This document shows positions 18,257 through 28,200 of a stretch of DNA of 64,000 nt, piece after piece. The stretch covers positions 13,246 to 77,245 of the forward strand of contig NZ_JACRSN010000015.1 in assembly GCF_014384705.1 (NCBI RefSeq), given 5' to 3'. Both the position numbers and the translations under genes were made by a program. Positions within the stretch are counted from its first letter, which is position 1. Each line of letters opens with the position of its first letter. Under the pieces are notes generated by a model. The model was not told where the DNA came from and searched no databases. It saw only the letters and a list, made by a program, of their open reading frames with translations. This stretch comes from Yeguia hominis. GTDB lineage: Bacteria; Bacillota; Clostridia; Oscillospirales; Acutalibacteraceae.

Positions 18257-18853
18257 ATGAAAAACGAAAAATGGGATGATGTTCACGGAAATACCACCCC
18301 GGATGACAGAATGGTTGCTTTTCTGGAAAGCCCCACGGATTCCTATGCGATTCTTCAGCTGCGGGAAGATGTAGACGATAATATCCCGCTCATGTTTGCA
18401 AATTACAGCTACCTTCAGAAGAAAGAAATGGAGCCTGAGATTGACCGTTACGAGGTGGTCTATCATGGCTCCATTTCTATGTCCGAGGATGTGAATCGGC
18501 AGCTGGAAGATTTGTATGTAAAGTTCAATATTGACCACCCGGATGATTTCCGTGGTCACAGTATGTCGGTCAGCGACATCGTAGCCTTAAAGGTAGTCGG
18601 TGAGGTATCCTTTCACTATGTAGATTCTGTTGGGTTTCAGAAGCTGGAAAACTTTATGAAGTCCGAAAACTACCTGAAAAACGCAGAGATGGCAATGGAA
18701 GATGATTATGGGATGATTGACGGTATCATCAATAACGGAAAAGCGTCCGGATTAGAGGAACGTCCTTCGGTGTTGGAGCAGTTAAAGGAAAAGCCCGTGC
18801 CGGATGTTTCCCATAAGCCGCCCAAGAGCCACCCGGAAAGGGAGATTGAATGA
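18257..18853 (+). CDS. YodL / DUF4316 domain protein
   Basis: The 198-residue protein contains the YodL pattern (SYAILQLREDVDDNIPLMF, IDRYEVVYHGSI, FNIDHPDDFRGHSMSVSDIV, FHYVDSVGFQKL) followed by a DUF4316-type C-terminal helix (NYLKNAEMAMEDDYGMIDGI). YodL domains are common on Firmicutes ICEs; their role is not established. The ATG at 18257 follows AAGGAGG. The stop overlaps the TTRAP start (ATGATG). Confidence 0.8.
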   Translation: MKNEKWDDVHGNTTPDDRMVAFLESPTDSYAILQLREDVDDNIPLMFANYSYLQKKEMEPEIDRYEVVYHGSISMSEDVNRQLEDLYVKFNIDHPDDFRGHSMSVSDIVALKVVGEVSFHYVDSVGFQKLENFMKSENYLKNAEMAMEDDYGMIDGIINNGKASGLEERPSVLEQLKEKPVPDVSHKPPKSHPEREIE

Positions 18854-19056
18854 TGGATTTCACACAGGATGAGCGGAACATGATGATGCTTTACAGCCCT
18901 GGCACAAGGTCAGGGCTGTGTGAAGCACTGACACTGATGAAGGAACAGCTTTCGGAGGACGAGTCAGAGCTTTTTGCTTTGGCAGACTCGGTTCTCCGTA
19001 AAGTTTCAGCCATGGACGATGCCGCCTTTGAGAAGCTGAACCTTTATCCGGATTGA
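18850..19056 (+). CDS. TTRAP family (transposon-transfer assisting protein)
   Basis: The 68-residue protein (MMLYSPGTRSGLCEALTLMKEQL...ELFALADSVLRKVSAMDDAAF) matches the TTRAP family, small proteins encoded just before the large methylase-helicase in CTn/Tn1549-like elements. A direct role in transfer is suggested by the name and context only. Two adjacent ATGs (18850, 18853) are both usable. Confidence 0.8.
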   Translation: MMDFTQDERNMMMLYSPGTRSGLCEALTLMKEQLSEDESELFALADSVLRKVSAMDDAAFEKLNLYPD

Positions 19057-19074
19057 TAGGATTGGAGGGATACA

Positions 19075-22000
19075 ATGAACGCAAAAGAGCGATTTTATTC
19101 CGGATTAGCAAAAGAAACGATTGGGAAAATCACCTCGAACACAGATAACTGGACTTCGTTTTTGAGAACGATGTCCCGCAACTATGAGTTCACCTATCCG
19201 GAACAGGTGATGATTTATGCTCAGCGCCCCAATGCGACCTTTTGCAAGCCCTATGAGGACTGGAACGCTGAAAATTACCGCAGATATGTAAAGCGTGGCT
19301 CTACCGGCATTGCTCTGTTTGTGATGAACAGGGATAAACCGTATCTGCGCTATGTGTTTGATGTGGCGGATACCGGCGTTCGCCGTTCTTCCCCGGAACT
19401 GAAACCGTGGGAGGTGACGCCTGAAAACCGCTCCTATGTCATGGAAGCGATGGAGCGTACCTTCGGTGTTGCCGCTGACGGGGTACTGGAAGCACAGCTT
19501 GAAGATATTGCATCCGCACTGGCGGCTGAGTATTGGGACGATTACAAAAAGCAGTTCCTCGACATCGTTGCCAACAGCTTCCTTGAGGAGTATGATGAAC
19601 TCAACATCGAAGTAGCTTTCAAAAATGCGGTGGCAAACAGCGTATCCTATACGATGTATTGCCGGTTCGTGGAAAGTCCCGACAACTACTTCGAGCATGA
19701 GGATTTCCAGAAGGTGTTTGATTTTAACACCAGACAGACGGTAAATGCCCTTGGTACTGCGGTGAATGCCATCAGCACAAGGATGTTTCAGGAAATCGAA
19801 AAAGCGATTGGAGAACATGAGCAGATTAAAGCTACCGAAAGGAGTACAGATTATGAGCGAGATGACTTACAGACAGGCCGGAGATTATCAGATTCCGAAC
19901 CTTCAGTTGGAGAACGAGGGAGAGAAACCTCTGGGCAAGTACGGCAGGATGCGTCGAGCATTTTTGGAACAGAACAATCCGATGCTCCTGAACGACATGA
20001 TTCTGACGGAGAGCCTGTTCCCGCACCTGTGGGAGATCGAGGAAACAGCGAAAGCCAGAGTGGAGTTTCTGATGGAGCAGTACCTGAAGGACAGCCCCGC
20101 ACCGGACAAGGAAACGCAGCAGATGGCGTGGGTGCAGCACATGAACAGCCTGAAAGCACAGGCGGAGGAAGTCGTGATGACGGAGCTTATCAACAGCTGA
20201 GTCTGAACCTTTTCCTCTCCGAAAATGAACAAATCAGTTTTATCGACCGAGCAGAGAGCTTTACGCCCTCTGCTTTTTCTTTTGCCCAGGAAGAAATCGA
20301 CCACTTCCTTCTGCTTGGTAGCAATACCGATGAAGCCCGAAAAGTCGTAGCGCTGGAATATATGAAGCAGAAGCCGTTGGAAGAAATCGTTCAGACCTTA
20401 AAGCAGGTCTATCACGGCGGCTATGGTCTGAAAGAAGATAGCGGGAATATCTGTGCGTGGTATGCCGAGGACGGTATCCACCTTGCCAAAGGTTCCTCTG
20501 CCATTGACAGCCCCAGAGCGCAGATCGTTTCTTGGGAAACGGTTGCCGAGCGCATTGGAGAACTGCTTGAAAATGGTCGGTTCGCAACTAATGTGGAACT
20601 GGTAGAAGCATCCGGATATGAGCGTCAGAAGTTGGCAGAATCCCTGTGGCATCTTTATCACGATTTGAGTGAAGAAGCCCGTTCCAGCAACTATCTGGCA
20701 ATTCTTCATCAGGAACCGTTTCGTGGTTTCCCTGACGAAACCGCAGACTTGGCTGAAAAGTTGGATGACCCTCGTTTCCACGCAACCTTGGTACAGCAGT
20801 ATTCGGAATTTAGAAAAACCCTTGCGGAAAATCCCGATCTGCTTCGTTTTCACTATCACAAGCTGAATCTCATTCAGAAACAGCTGTATGAGTTGAATAT
20901 GCCTTTGCGTGAGTATCAGACCGATATGATGCAGATGCCCCTTGTCCGCCAGTTCATTACGGATGATGAAGTCAATGCAGACTTGACCCGTGGAAGCGGC
21001 TTTTCCGGTGGTAAAGCCCGTATTTATAACTACTGGCAGGAGAATCATTCTGCCAAGGAAAAGATGGACTTCCTGAAGCATGAATACGGAACCGGTGGTC
21101 ATTCCCATGCCTGCTCTGGTGCAACGCACAGCGGTCAGGATCACGATGCCAAGGGTGTTGCTTACACCAAGAGCGGTTGCGATAAATTGCAGATGTCCTG
21201 GGCGCAGGTGGTGCAGAGAATCGACGGTCTGATACGAAAGGGACGCTACCTCAGCCCGGAGGAAGAAGCGGAACGACAGGCTATCGAAGAAGCTAAAACT
21301 GATCCGTTGGAAGATGTTTATGACCGTTTCGCAGTGATTGATACCGAGGATGGCGAGTATGCGATCTGGGATAATCAGACCGATGACTACTATGTAGACC
21401 CGGAAGGCGTTACGGAATACTTCACGGACGAATGGCTTGCCAATGACTATTTGGAGGAAGTTCGTCAGTCCGTAGCTGCGATGGAGTCGGTTCAGCCAGA
21501 AGCGCCTGTGGCAGAGCCTGCCGAAGTTGTGGAAGCATCTGCTTCCGAGGAACCGAAATGGAATTATCAGGTCGGTGACACGGTATATCTGGACGATACA
21601 GCTTTCCGTGTGGAGCAGATCACGGACAGAGAAGTTCAGCTGCGTGACCCTACGCTTGCTTATCCCATCTTCCGTGCCGAGAATCGTGAGAATTTCGAGC
21701 GTATGCTCTCTCAGGACGAAAGAAACCATGCGGTAAGGGTTGATGCCCAAACCGAAGAAAAGCCCGTTACAGAGGATTTTCTGGGCAAAACCGAACCGAG
21801 GGACTACACCCCTGAGTATCAGCTGTTAGACCGTCTGCGTATGGACTGCGAATACTTCCTTGGTGCAGGACAGCACAGCGAAAAGCATCTGTGGGCAGGC
21901 AACCGCCATGCACAGATTGCCAAGATGCGTGAGCTGTATGAAATGATTCCCGACAAACCAGAATGGCTGACACCTGAGATGATTAACAGCTACGAGGAGC

Positions 22001-25000
22001 GCATGGCTCCCCGCTATCTGGTTGCCGCCTACCATCACTTTGAAAACGGCTTCGATGATAAACTGGACTACTACACTCTGGAAGAAGCGGAAAAAGCTGC
22101 CCAGGGCTATGTGGACGGAACCATGGAGGATGACGGATTCAAGTACGATGGTGCTGCCGTTTACGATCAGCAGGAGCATAAGTGCATCCGTATCTATGGG
22201 GACTACCCTGACGAAAAGGCACACGCACAGGTCAGAGCCAGTGCGGAACCCGAACAGCAGGAACCGGAACACTTCATCGATCATTTTTATGTTGCCGAGG
22301 ACATTCAGAAGCGGGGTGCGCTGGACATCAAGGAATACAGTTCCTTTGATGATGCCCTGCGAGCCTACTATGCACTTCCTGACACGCAGAGAAAAGCCCT
22401 GGGTGCAATGAATACCAGAGATCTGCCGGGTAGTCTGGACTTCGTACAGTGCGTAGATGGAAAGGACACCATCATTCAGGATTATGCCCAGGTGGACGGA
22501 TGGCAGAATGCCGAAGTCATGGACATTATCGCTCAGCTTGAGCAGTCCATCACCACCAGAGAAATCCCACCTGTTCCTGCGGTGAACTTCCACATCACGG
22601 ATGACAACATCGGTGAAGGTGGACCGAAGCAGAAATTCGCAAGAAACATCGCAGCCATTGAAACTCTGTTCAAACTGGAAAGCGAGAACAGGAACGCCAC
22701 TACCGAAGAACAGGAGATTTTGTCGAATTATGTCGGTTGGGGCGGTCTGGCAGATGCCTTTGACCCGGACAAGGGAAATTGGGCGAAGGAGTATCAGACA
22801 CTGAAAAACCTGCTTTCCGAAGATGAATATGCTGCGGCAAGAGCTTCCACCCTGAACGCACATTACACCAGCCCTACGGTCATTCGCTCCATCTACGATG
22901 CGGTCGGACAGATGGGCTTTGAAACAGGAAATATTCTGGAGCCTGCTATGGGTATCGGCAACTTCTTTGGTATGCTCCCTCCTGAAATGCAGAGCAGCCG
23001 TTTGTATGGTGTGGAACTGGATTCCATCACCGGCAGAATTGCTCAGAAGCTCTATCCCAACGCAGAAATCAAAGTAGCCGGTTTTGAAACGACAGACCGC
23101 CGAGACTTTTACGATCTGGCTGTGGGTAATGTCCCTTTCGGCAACTACAAAGTGTCCGACAAGCCGTATGACAAGCTGGGATTCTCCATTCACAACTATT
23201 TCTTTGCCAAGGCTTTGGATCAGGTTCGTCCCGGTGGTGTGGTCGCTTTTGTGACAAGCCGTTACACCATGGATTCCAAGAACTCTGACGCAAGGCGATA
23301 TATGGCGCAGAGGGCGGAACTGCTTGGTGCAATCCGTCTGCCAAACGATGCCTTTAAGAAAAACGCAGGCACGGAAGTCGTGTCCGACATCCTGTTCCTG
23401 CAAAAGCGTGACCATCCGATTGACATTGTACCGGAATGGGTAAACCTTGACCGCACCGAAGAAGGACACACCATGAACAGCTACTTTGTCGCTCATCCTG
23501 AAATGGTTCTGGGCGATACGGTGGAAGAAAGTACCGCCTACGGCATGGACATTACAGTGCGTCCCATTGAGGGCATGGAACTGTCCGAACTTCTGAAAGA
23601 AGCAGTTTCCCACATCCAAGGAACCTATCAGGCTGTGGAGCTTCCCGAAGCTGACAAGGGTAAGGAAATCGAAACCATTCCTGCAACCCCGGATGTAAAG
23701 AATTTCTCTTATACCGTGGTGGATGGCAATGTGTACTTCCGTGAAAACTCCCTGATGCGCCGTGTAGACCTGAATGAGAAAGCAAAAGACCGTGTGATGG
23801 GCATGGTGGAACTTCGTGGTATCGTCAACGAGCTGATCGAATATCAGCTTGAGGATTACCCGGATGAAATGATTACTCAGAAACAGGCAGAACTGAATGA
23901 TGCCTACGATGCGTTTGCCGCAAAGAACGGGCTTATCAATAATCGAGCCAATGGTCAGGCATTTGCTGACGATTCCTCCTACTATCTCCTGTGTTCTCTG
24001 GAAAATGTGGATGAGGACGGCAATCTGAAAAGCAAGGCGGATATGTTCACCAAGCGAACCATCAAGCCGGAACGCAGAGTGACGAGCGTGGATACGCCGT
24101 CCGAAGCTCTGGCAATCTCTATCGGTGAGCGTGGCAAGGTGGATTTGCCGTTTATGGCACAGCTGCTTGGAACACCTGGAGAATACGATGCGATTCAGGC
24201 AGAGCTTCGAGGGGTGATCTTCAAAGACCCGATGGCTCCCGATGCTGTGGAAGTTGGATGGCAGACTGCCGATGATTACCTTTCCGGTGATGTAAGAAGC
24301 AAGCTGCGTGTCGCACAGATGGCGGCAGACAGGGATTCTTCCTTCCACATCAATGTGGAAGCCTTGCAGAAAGCACAGCCGAAGGACTTGGATGCGTCCG
24401 AGATTGATGTGCGTTTGGGTGCAACATGGATTGATGCCGATTATATTCAGCAGTTCATGGAGGAAACCTTTGAAACGCCGTATTACTTGCGCCGTTCCAT
24501 TGAGGTCAAGTTCTCCGAGCTGACCGCAGAGTGGCGCATCAACGGTAAGAGTTCTCCCAACTACAACGATGTGGCGGCGTATGTCACCTACGGTACAGAG
24601 CGAGCCAACGCATATCGGATTCTGGAGGAAACGCTGAATCTGAAGGATATTCGTATCTATGATACGATTGAAGATGCAGATGGTAAGCAGAAGCGTGTCC
24701 TCAATAAAAAAGAAACTACCCTGGCACAGCAGAAACAGCAGGCAATCAAGGATGCGTTCCGAGATTGGATTTGGAGAGATCCGCACAGACGAGAAACCCT
24801 TTCCACCAAGTACAACGAACTTTTTAACTCCACCAGACCTCGTGAGTATGATGGCTCTCATATCCGTTTCGGCGGCATGAACCCGGATATTACCCTCCGT
24901 GAACACCAGAGAAATGCTATCGCTCATGTGCTATATGGTGGAAATACGCTGCTTGCACACGAAGTTGGTGCGGGCAAGACCTTCGAGATGGCTGCATCGG

Positions 25001-27405
25001 CTATGGAGAGTAAACGGCTTGGATTGAGCCAGAAATCCCTGTTCGTTGTGCCGAATCACTTGACCTTACAGTGGGCAAACGAGTTCCTGCACCTCTATCC
25101 GAGTGCCAAGCTCCTTGTTGCCACCAAGAAGGATTTTGAAACAGCAAACCGTAAGAAGTTCTGCGCTCGTATCGCAACGGGTGACTATGATGCAGTCATC
25201 ATCGGTCACAGCCAGTTTGAAAAAATCCCGCTTTCTGCCGAACGACAGGAACGGCAGCTGCGGGAGCAGATTGATGAGATCGAGGGTGCGATTGCGGAGC
25301 TGAAATGGCAGCGTGGCGAAAACTTCACGATCAAGCAGATGGAGAAAACACGAAAATCATTGGAAGCCAGACTGGACAAGCTCCTTGCCGCTGACAAGAA
25401 AGATGATGTCATTACCTTTGAGCAGTTGGGTGTAGACCGGCTGTTTGTGGACGAAAGCCATGCGTTCAAGAATTTGTTCCTCTACACAAAAATGCGAAAT
25501 GTGGCAGGTCTGTCCACCTCCGAAGCCCAGAAATCTTCGGATATGTTTATGAAGTGCCGCTATATGGATGAGCTGACCGGCGGGCGTGGTGTGATCTTTG
25601 CAACCGGTACTCCAGTAAGTAACTCGATGACCGAGCTTTATACGGTCATGCGCTATCTCCAGTACAGTACGCTCCAGCAAAAGAACCTGACCCATTTTGA
25701 TTCCTGGGCATCGACCTTCGGAGAAACAACAACTGCGATTGAGCTTGCACCGGAGGGAACCGGCTATCGTGCCAGAACCCGATTTGCGAAGTTCTTCAAC
25801 CTGCCTGAACTGATGAATATGTTCAAGGAGGTTGCCGACATCAAGACCTCTGACCAGTTGCATCTCCCTGTTCCCGAAGCAAAGTTTGAAACGGTTGTGG
25901 TTCAGCCCTCTGAGTACCAGAAGGATATGGTGGCTTCCCTTTCAGAGAGAGCAGCAGATGTTCATGCCGGTATTGTAGACCCGTCCGTCGATAATATGCT
26001 CAAGATTACCAGCGACGGACGAAAATTGGGACTGGATCAGCGGCTAATGAACACCCTGTTACCCGATGACCCTGACAGCAAGCTCAATGCCTGCGTGGGA
26101 AATATCCTGCGTATCTGGCAGGACGGTCAGGCTGACAAATTGACCCAGTTGGTGTTCTGCGACCTTAGCACACCGAAAAATGATGGAACCTTCAATGTCT
26201 ATGATGATGTCAAAACCAAGCTGATTGCAAACGGTGTGCCTGCGGAAGAAGTTGCCTTTATCCATGATGCAGATACCGAGGCAAAGAAAAAAGACCTCTT
26301 TGCCAAGGTTCGTACCGGGCAGGTGCGAGTGCTTCTTGGCAGTACGCAAAAGATGGGTGCAGGAACCAACGTCCAGGACAAATTGGTGGCAGTTCACCAC
26401 TTGGATGTGGGTTGGCGTCCGTCTGATATGACCCAGAGAAACGGTCGTATCATCCGTCAGGGCAACCGGAACAAAGAGGTTCAGGTGTATCAGTATGTGA
26501 CCGAGGGAACCTTCGATGCCTACCTGTATCAGACCTTGGAAAACAAGCAGAAGTTTATTTCTCAGATTATGACCTCCAAATCACCGGTTCGCTCCTGTGA
26601 CGATGTGGATGAGCAGGCGCTGTCCTATGCGGAGATCAAGGCGCTGTGTGCCGGCAATCCGCTTATCAAGGAAAAGATGGACTTGGACATTGATGTGGCA
26701 AGGCTGAAGGTGCTGAAAGCTGACCACCAGAGCCAGCAGTACCGTATGGAAGATAAGCTTCTGAAATACTTCCCGGCTGAGATTGAAAAGCAGACAGGCT
26801 ATATTCATGGCTTTGAAGCTGATATTAAAACCGTGGAAGCACACCCGCAGATTGCCGATGGCTTTTGCGGCATGGAAATCATGGGCAAAGCCTACACCGA
26901 AAAGGCAGATGCCGGTGAAATCCTCCTTGCGGCTTGTAAGGACACGAAAAGTGCCGATCCGGTTCCTCTTGGCAGTTACCGTGGCTTTCAGATGGAGCTT
27001 TCGTTTGACAGTTTCCGGAACGAGTTCGATGTGACCCTGAAGGGCGCTGTGAGCCACAGAGTAGCCCTTGGAACGGACGCACGAGGAAATATCACCCGAC
27101 TGGACAATGCCCTTGCAGGCATCCTTGAGCGCTTAGAACGAGCCAATGAGCAGTTGAATAATCTCTACAATCAGCAGGAAGCAGCCAAGGCGGAGGTTGG
27201 AAAACCGTTCCCGCAGGAAGCAGAGCTGACAGCCAAAAGTCAGCGACTGGCAGAACTGGATGCAGCCCTGAATATGGAGGACTCTGTGGAAAATCGTGAC
27301 GAAAGAAGCGAGTCAGAGCGTCCTTCTGTGTTGGCTGATCTGAAATCCAAAGCGGAGCATATCCCGCCTGCAAAATACTCTGAAACCCGTGAGGAGGTGT
27401 TGTAA
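19075..27405 (+). CDS. Giant DNA methylase-helicase fusion (ICE-1)
   Basis: A 2776-residue protein. Residues 1-255 are a conserved N-terminal domain (FLRTMSRNYEFTYPEQVMIYAQ). Residues about 260-376 are a hydrophilic low-complexity linker overprinted on a tnpV-like gene. An LPD11-like region lies near 905-960. An N6-adenine methylase-like core follows, with NYVGWGG near 1217, EPAMGIGNFFG near 1290 and NVPFG near 1348 in place of NPPY. An SF2 helicase comes last: Walker A HEVGAGKTF near 1962, DESH box near 2126, then TQKMGAGTNV...RNGRIIRQGN at about 2423-2466. Such proteins accompany relaxases on large Firmicutes ICEs and may modify and unwind incoming DNA; activity is not shown. It is linked to mobC by TAATG. 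Confidence 0.88.
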   Translation: MNAKERFYSGLAKETIGKITSNTDNWTSFLRTMSRNYEFTYPEQVMIYAQRPNATFCKPYEDWNAENYRRYVKRGSTGIALFVMNRDKPYLRYVFDVADTGVRRSSPELKPWEVTPENRSYVMEAMERTFGVAADGVLEAQLEDIASALAAEYWDDYKKQFLDIVANSFLEEYDELNIEVAFKNAVANSVSYTMYCRFVESPDNYFEHEDFQKVFDFNTRQTVNALGTAVNAISTRMFQEIEKAIGEHEQIKATERSTDYERDDLQTGRRLSDSEPSVGERGRETSGQVRQDASSIFGTEQSDAPERHDSDGEPVPAPVGDRGNSESQSGVSDGAVPEGQPRTGQGNAADGVGAAHEQPESTGGGSRDDGAYQQLSLNLFLSENEQISFIDRAESFTPSAFSFAQEEIDHFLLLGSNTDEARKVVALEYMKQKPLEEIVQTLKQVYHGGYGLKEDSGNICAWYAEDGIHLAKGSSAIDSPRAQIVSWETVAERIGELLENGRFATNVELVEASGYERQKLAESLWHLYHDLSEEARSSNYLAILHQEPFRGFPDETADLAEKLDDPRFHATLVQQYSEFRKTLAENPDLLRFHYHKLNLIQKQLYELNMPLREYQTDMMQMPLVRQFITDDEVNADLTRGSGFSGGKARIYNYWQENHSAKEKMDFLKHEYGTGGHSHACSGATHSGQDHDAKGVAYTKSGCDKLQMSWAQVVQRIDGLIRKGRYLSPEEEAERQAIEEAKTDPLEDVYDRFAVIDTEDGEYAIWDNQTDDYYVDPEGVTEYFTDEWLANDYLEEVRQSVAAMESVQPEAPVAEPAEVVEASASEEPKWNYQVGDTVYLDDTAFRVEQITDREVQLRDPTLAYPIFRAENRENFERMLSQDERNHAVRVDAQTEEKPVTEDFLGKTEPRDYTPEYQLLDRLRMDCEYFLGAGQHSEKHLWAGNRHAQIAKMRELYEMIPDKPEWLTPEMINSYEERMAPRYLVAAYHHFENGFDDKLDYYTLEEAEKAAQGYVDGTMEDDGFKYDGAAVYDQQEHKCIRIYGDYPDEKAHAQVRASAEPEQQEPEHFIDHFYVAEDIQKRGALDIKEYSSFDDALRAYYALPDTQRKALGAMNTRDLPGSLDFVQCVDGKDTIIQDYAQVDGWQNAEVMDIIAQLEQSITTREIPPVPAVNFHITDDNIGEGGPKQKFARNIAAIETLFKLESENRNATTEEQEILSNYVGWGGLADAFDPDKGNWAKEYQTLKNLLSEDEYAAARASTLNAHYTSPTVIRSIYDAVGQMGFETGNILEPAMGIGNFFGMLPPEMQSSRLYGVELDSITGRIAQKLYPNAEIKVAGFETTDRRDFYDLAVGNVPFGNYKVSDKPYDKLGFSIHNYFFAKALDQVRPGGVVAFVTSRYTMDSKNSDARRYMAQRAELLGAIRLPNDAFKKNAGTEVVSDILFLQKRDHPIDIVPEWVNLDRTEEGHTMNSYFVAHPEMVLGDTVEESTAYGMDITVRPIEGMELSELLKEAVSHIQGTYQAVELPEADKGKEIETIPATPDVKNFSYTVVDGNVYFRENSLMRRVDLNEKAKDRVMGMVELRGIVNELIEYQLEDYPDEMITQKQAELNDAYDAFAAKNGLINNRANGQAFADDSSYYLLCSLENVDEDGNLKSKADMFTKRTIKPERRVTSVDTPSEALAISIGERGKVDLPFMAQLLGTPGEYDAIQAELRGVIFKDPMAPDAVEVGWQTADDYLSGDVRSKLRVAQMAADRDSSFHINVEALQKAQPKDLDASEIDVRLGATWIDADYIQQFMEETFETPYYLRRSIEVKFSELTAEWRINGKSSPNYNDVAAYVTYGTERANAYRILEETLNLKDIRIYDTIEDADGKQKRVLNKKETTLAQQKQQAIKDAFRDWIWRDPHRRETLSTKYNELFNSTRPREYDGSHIRFGGMNPDITLREHQRNAIAHVLYGGNTLLAHEVGAGKTFEMAASAMESKRLGLSQKSLFVVPNHLTLQWANEFLHLYPSAKLLVATKKDFETANRKKFCARIATGDYDAVIIGHSQFEKIPLSAERQERQLREQIDEIEGAIAELKWQRGENFTIKQMEKTRKSLEARLDKLLAADKKDDVITFEQLGVDRLFVDESHAFKNLFLYTKMRNVAGLSTSEAQKSSDMFMKCRYMDELTGGRGVIFATGTPVSNSMTELYTVMRYLQYSTLQQKNLTHFDSWASTFGETTTAIELAPEGTGYRARTRFAKFFNLPELMNMFKEVADIKTSDQLHLPVPEAKFETVVVQPSEYQKDMVASLSERAADVHAGIVDPSVDNMLKITSDGRKLGLDQRLMNTLLPDDPDSKLNACVGNILRIWQDGQADKLTQLVFCDLSTPKNDGTFNVYDDVKTKLIANGVPAEEVAFIHDADTEAKKKDLFAKVRTGQVRVLLGSTQKMGAGTNVQDKLVAVHHLDVGWRPSDMTQRNGRIIRQGNRNKEVQVYQYVTEGTFDAYLYQTLENKQKFISQIMTSKSPVRSCDDVDEQALSYAEIKALCAGNPLIKEKMDLDIDVARLKVLKADHQSQQYRMEDKLLKYFPAEIEKQTGYIHGFEADIKTVEAHPQIADGFCGMEIMGKAYTEKADAGEILLAACKDTKSADPVPLGSYRGFQMELSFDSFRNEFDVTLKGAVSHRVALGTDARGNITRLDNALAGILERLERANEQLNNLYNQQEAAKAEVGKPFPQEAELTAKSQRLAELDAALNMEDSVENRDERSESERPSVLADLKSKAEHIPPAKYSETREEVL
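19853..20200 (+). CDS. tnpV: TnpV-like protein encoded inside the helicase gene in the +1 frame
   Basis: A 115-residue ORF lies wholly within the helicase coding region. AAAGGAG is placed eight bases before its ATG. The protein aligns with the independent tnpV gene at 58929-59300: GDYQIPNL against GDYYYPCL, LGKYGRMRRAFL against LSKYGRLRERYL, and WVQHMNSLKAQAEEVVMTELI against WVGKMNNIRACADEIVLNDIV. The helicase frame over the same bases is disordered Glu/Ser/Gly/Asp-rich sequence. The homologous position in ICE-2 (51044-51397) has the same arrangement and ribosome site. TnpV function is unknown even in Tn4451. Confidence 0.85.
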   Translation: MSEMTYRQAGDYQIPNLQLENEGEKPLGKYGRMRRAFLEQNNPMLLNDMILTESLFPHLWEIEETAKARVEFLMEQYLKDSPAPDKETQQMAWVQHMNSLKAQAEEVVMTELINS

Positions 27406-27737
27406 TGGCAAAGCGAGATCAGGATGTTCATTTCCTTGCATCCAAGGAGGAGGTCGAGCGAATCCATGAGAAGATGGACGAGCTTGGCATCCGCAGCATG
27501 GGAGCCTATCTGCGGAAAATGGCTCTGGATGGTTACTGTATCAGACTGGATTTGCAGGATGTGAAAGCCCTGGTTTCGCTCCTGCGAATCTGCTCCAACA
27601 ACCTGAACCAGTACGCAAAGCGAGCGAACGAAACAGGCAGCATCTATCGTGCTGACATTGAGGATTTGCAAAAACGGCTGGAGGAGATCTGGACGGACAT
27701 GAGAGAAGTTCTTGTTCGCCTGTCCTCAATCCAGTAA
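27405..27737 (+). CDS. mobC: MobC-type relaxosome accessory protein
   Basis: The 110-residue protein starts with a ribbon-helix-helix-like segment (RDQDVHFLASKEEVERIHEKM) followed by MGAYLRKMALDGY and a RICSNNLNQYAKRANETG helix. This is the pattern of MobC/relaxosome proteins that assist strand separation at oriT. It overlaps the helicase stop by one base and precedes the relaxase region. Confidence 0.88.
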   Translation: MAKRDQDVHFLASKEEVERIHEKMDELGIRSMGAYLRKMALDGYCIRLDLQDVKALVSLLRICSNNLNQYAKRANETGSIYRADIEDLQKRLEEIWTDMREVLVRLSSIQ

Positions 27738-27758
27738 TCCGACAACTTGTTGGGAAGT

Positions 27759-27786
27759 CGCAGTTTCGGCTGCGGCTTTTACATAA
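27759..27786 (+). terminator. Hairpin followed by TTTACATAA after mobC
   Basis: Stem AGTCGCAG/CTGCGGCT (one G-T pair), then TTTACATAA: the same layout as the other hairpin-TTACATAG sites but with a final A. Confidence 0.55.
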
Positions 27787-27789
27787 GGG

Positions 27790-27827
27790 TTGACATCATT
27801 GCGTTATGGCAGATACCCTTGTACAAT
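27790..27827 (+). promoter_or_regulatory. Candidate promoter for the small membrane protein/relaxase unit
   Basis: TTGCGT (27799-27804), 17-bp spacer and TACAAT (27822-27827), preceded by TG at -1 of the -10 box. A better -35-like TTGACA at 27790 is too far (26 bp) to pair with this -10. It lies between mobC and the next gene. Confidence 0.5.
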
Positions 27828-27853
27828 ATAATTAAAAGAAAGGGGTTGAGCCT

Positions 27854-28138
27854 ATGAAGCTGGTATTGAAGATATTGGCACTGCCGGTGCTGTTCGTTGT
27901 AAAAGTGATTTGCATTCTTGGAAATCTGCTTACAAATGTTGTGTCCTATGTAATTGGTTTATTGCTCTTGGTCATTGGCGGATCTGCGATTTACTGCATT
28001 GTAAAGGCTTTGTGGCAGTCCCTGCTTATTCTTGTGGTTCTTGGAATTGCGACAATAGCAGCGGTGTTCTTGCTCGTCTGGGCTGTTATGAAAGTCGAGA
28101 ATATTGGAGAAAGTCTGGGAGCATTTATCAGGTCATAA
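27854..28138 (+). CDS. Small membrane protein before the relaxase
   Basis: A 94-residue protein that is almost entirely hydrophobic, with three membrane-spanning segments (LALPVLFVVKVICILGNLL, VVSYVIGLLLLVIGGSAIY, LLILVVLGIATIAAVFLLVW). It follows AAAGGGG. Function is unknown; the gene is flanked by a promoter-like region and a terminator, so it is expressed separately from mobC and the relaxase. Confidence 0.75.
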   Translation: MKLVLKILALPVLFVVKVICILGNLLTNVVSYVIGLLLLVIGGSAIYCIVKALWQSLLILVVLGIATIAAVFLLVWAVMKVENIGESLGAFIRS

Positions 28139-28151
28139 GATAATATCAGAG

Positions 28152-28182
28152 AAAAGTCACCGACCGGTGGCTTTTTCTTTTT
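28152..28182 (+). terminator. Rho-independent terminator
   Basis: Stem AAAAGTCACCG/CGGTGGCTTTTT with a short loop and T-rich tail, immediately upstream of the relaxase ribosome site. Confidence 0.75.
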
Positions 28183-28200
28183 GGGAAGGAAGTGATGGGA

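Noticed and set aside
21826..24927. 1033-codon open frame on the minus strand opposite the ICE-1 helicase
   Set aside because: It is antisense to strongly conserved methylase/helicase codons, has no ribosome site or recognisable domain, and its length follows from the codon bias of the plus-strand gene.
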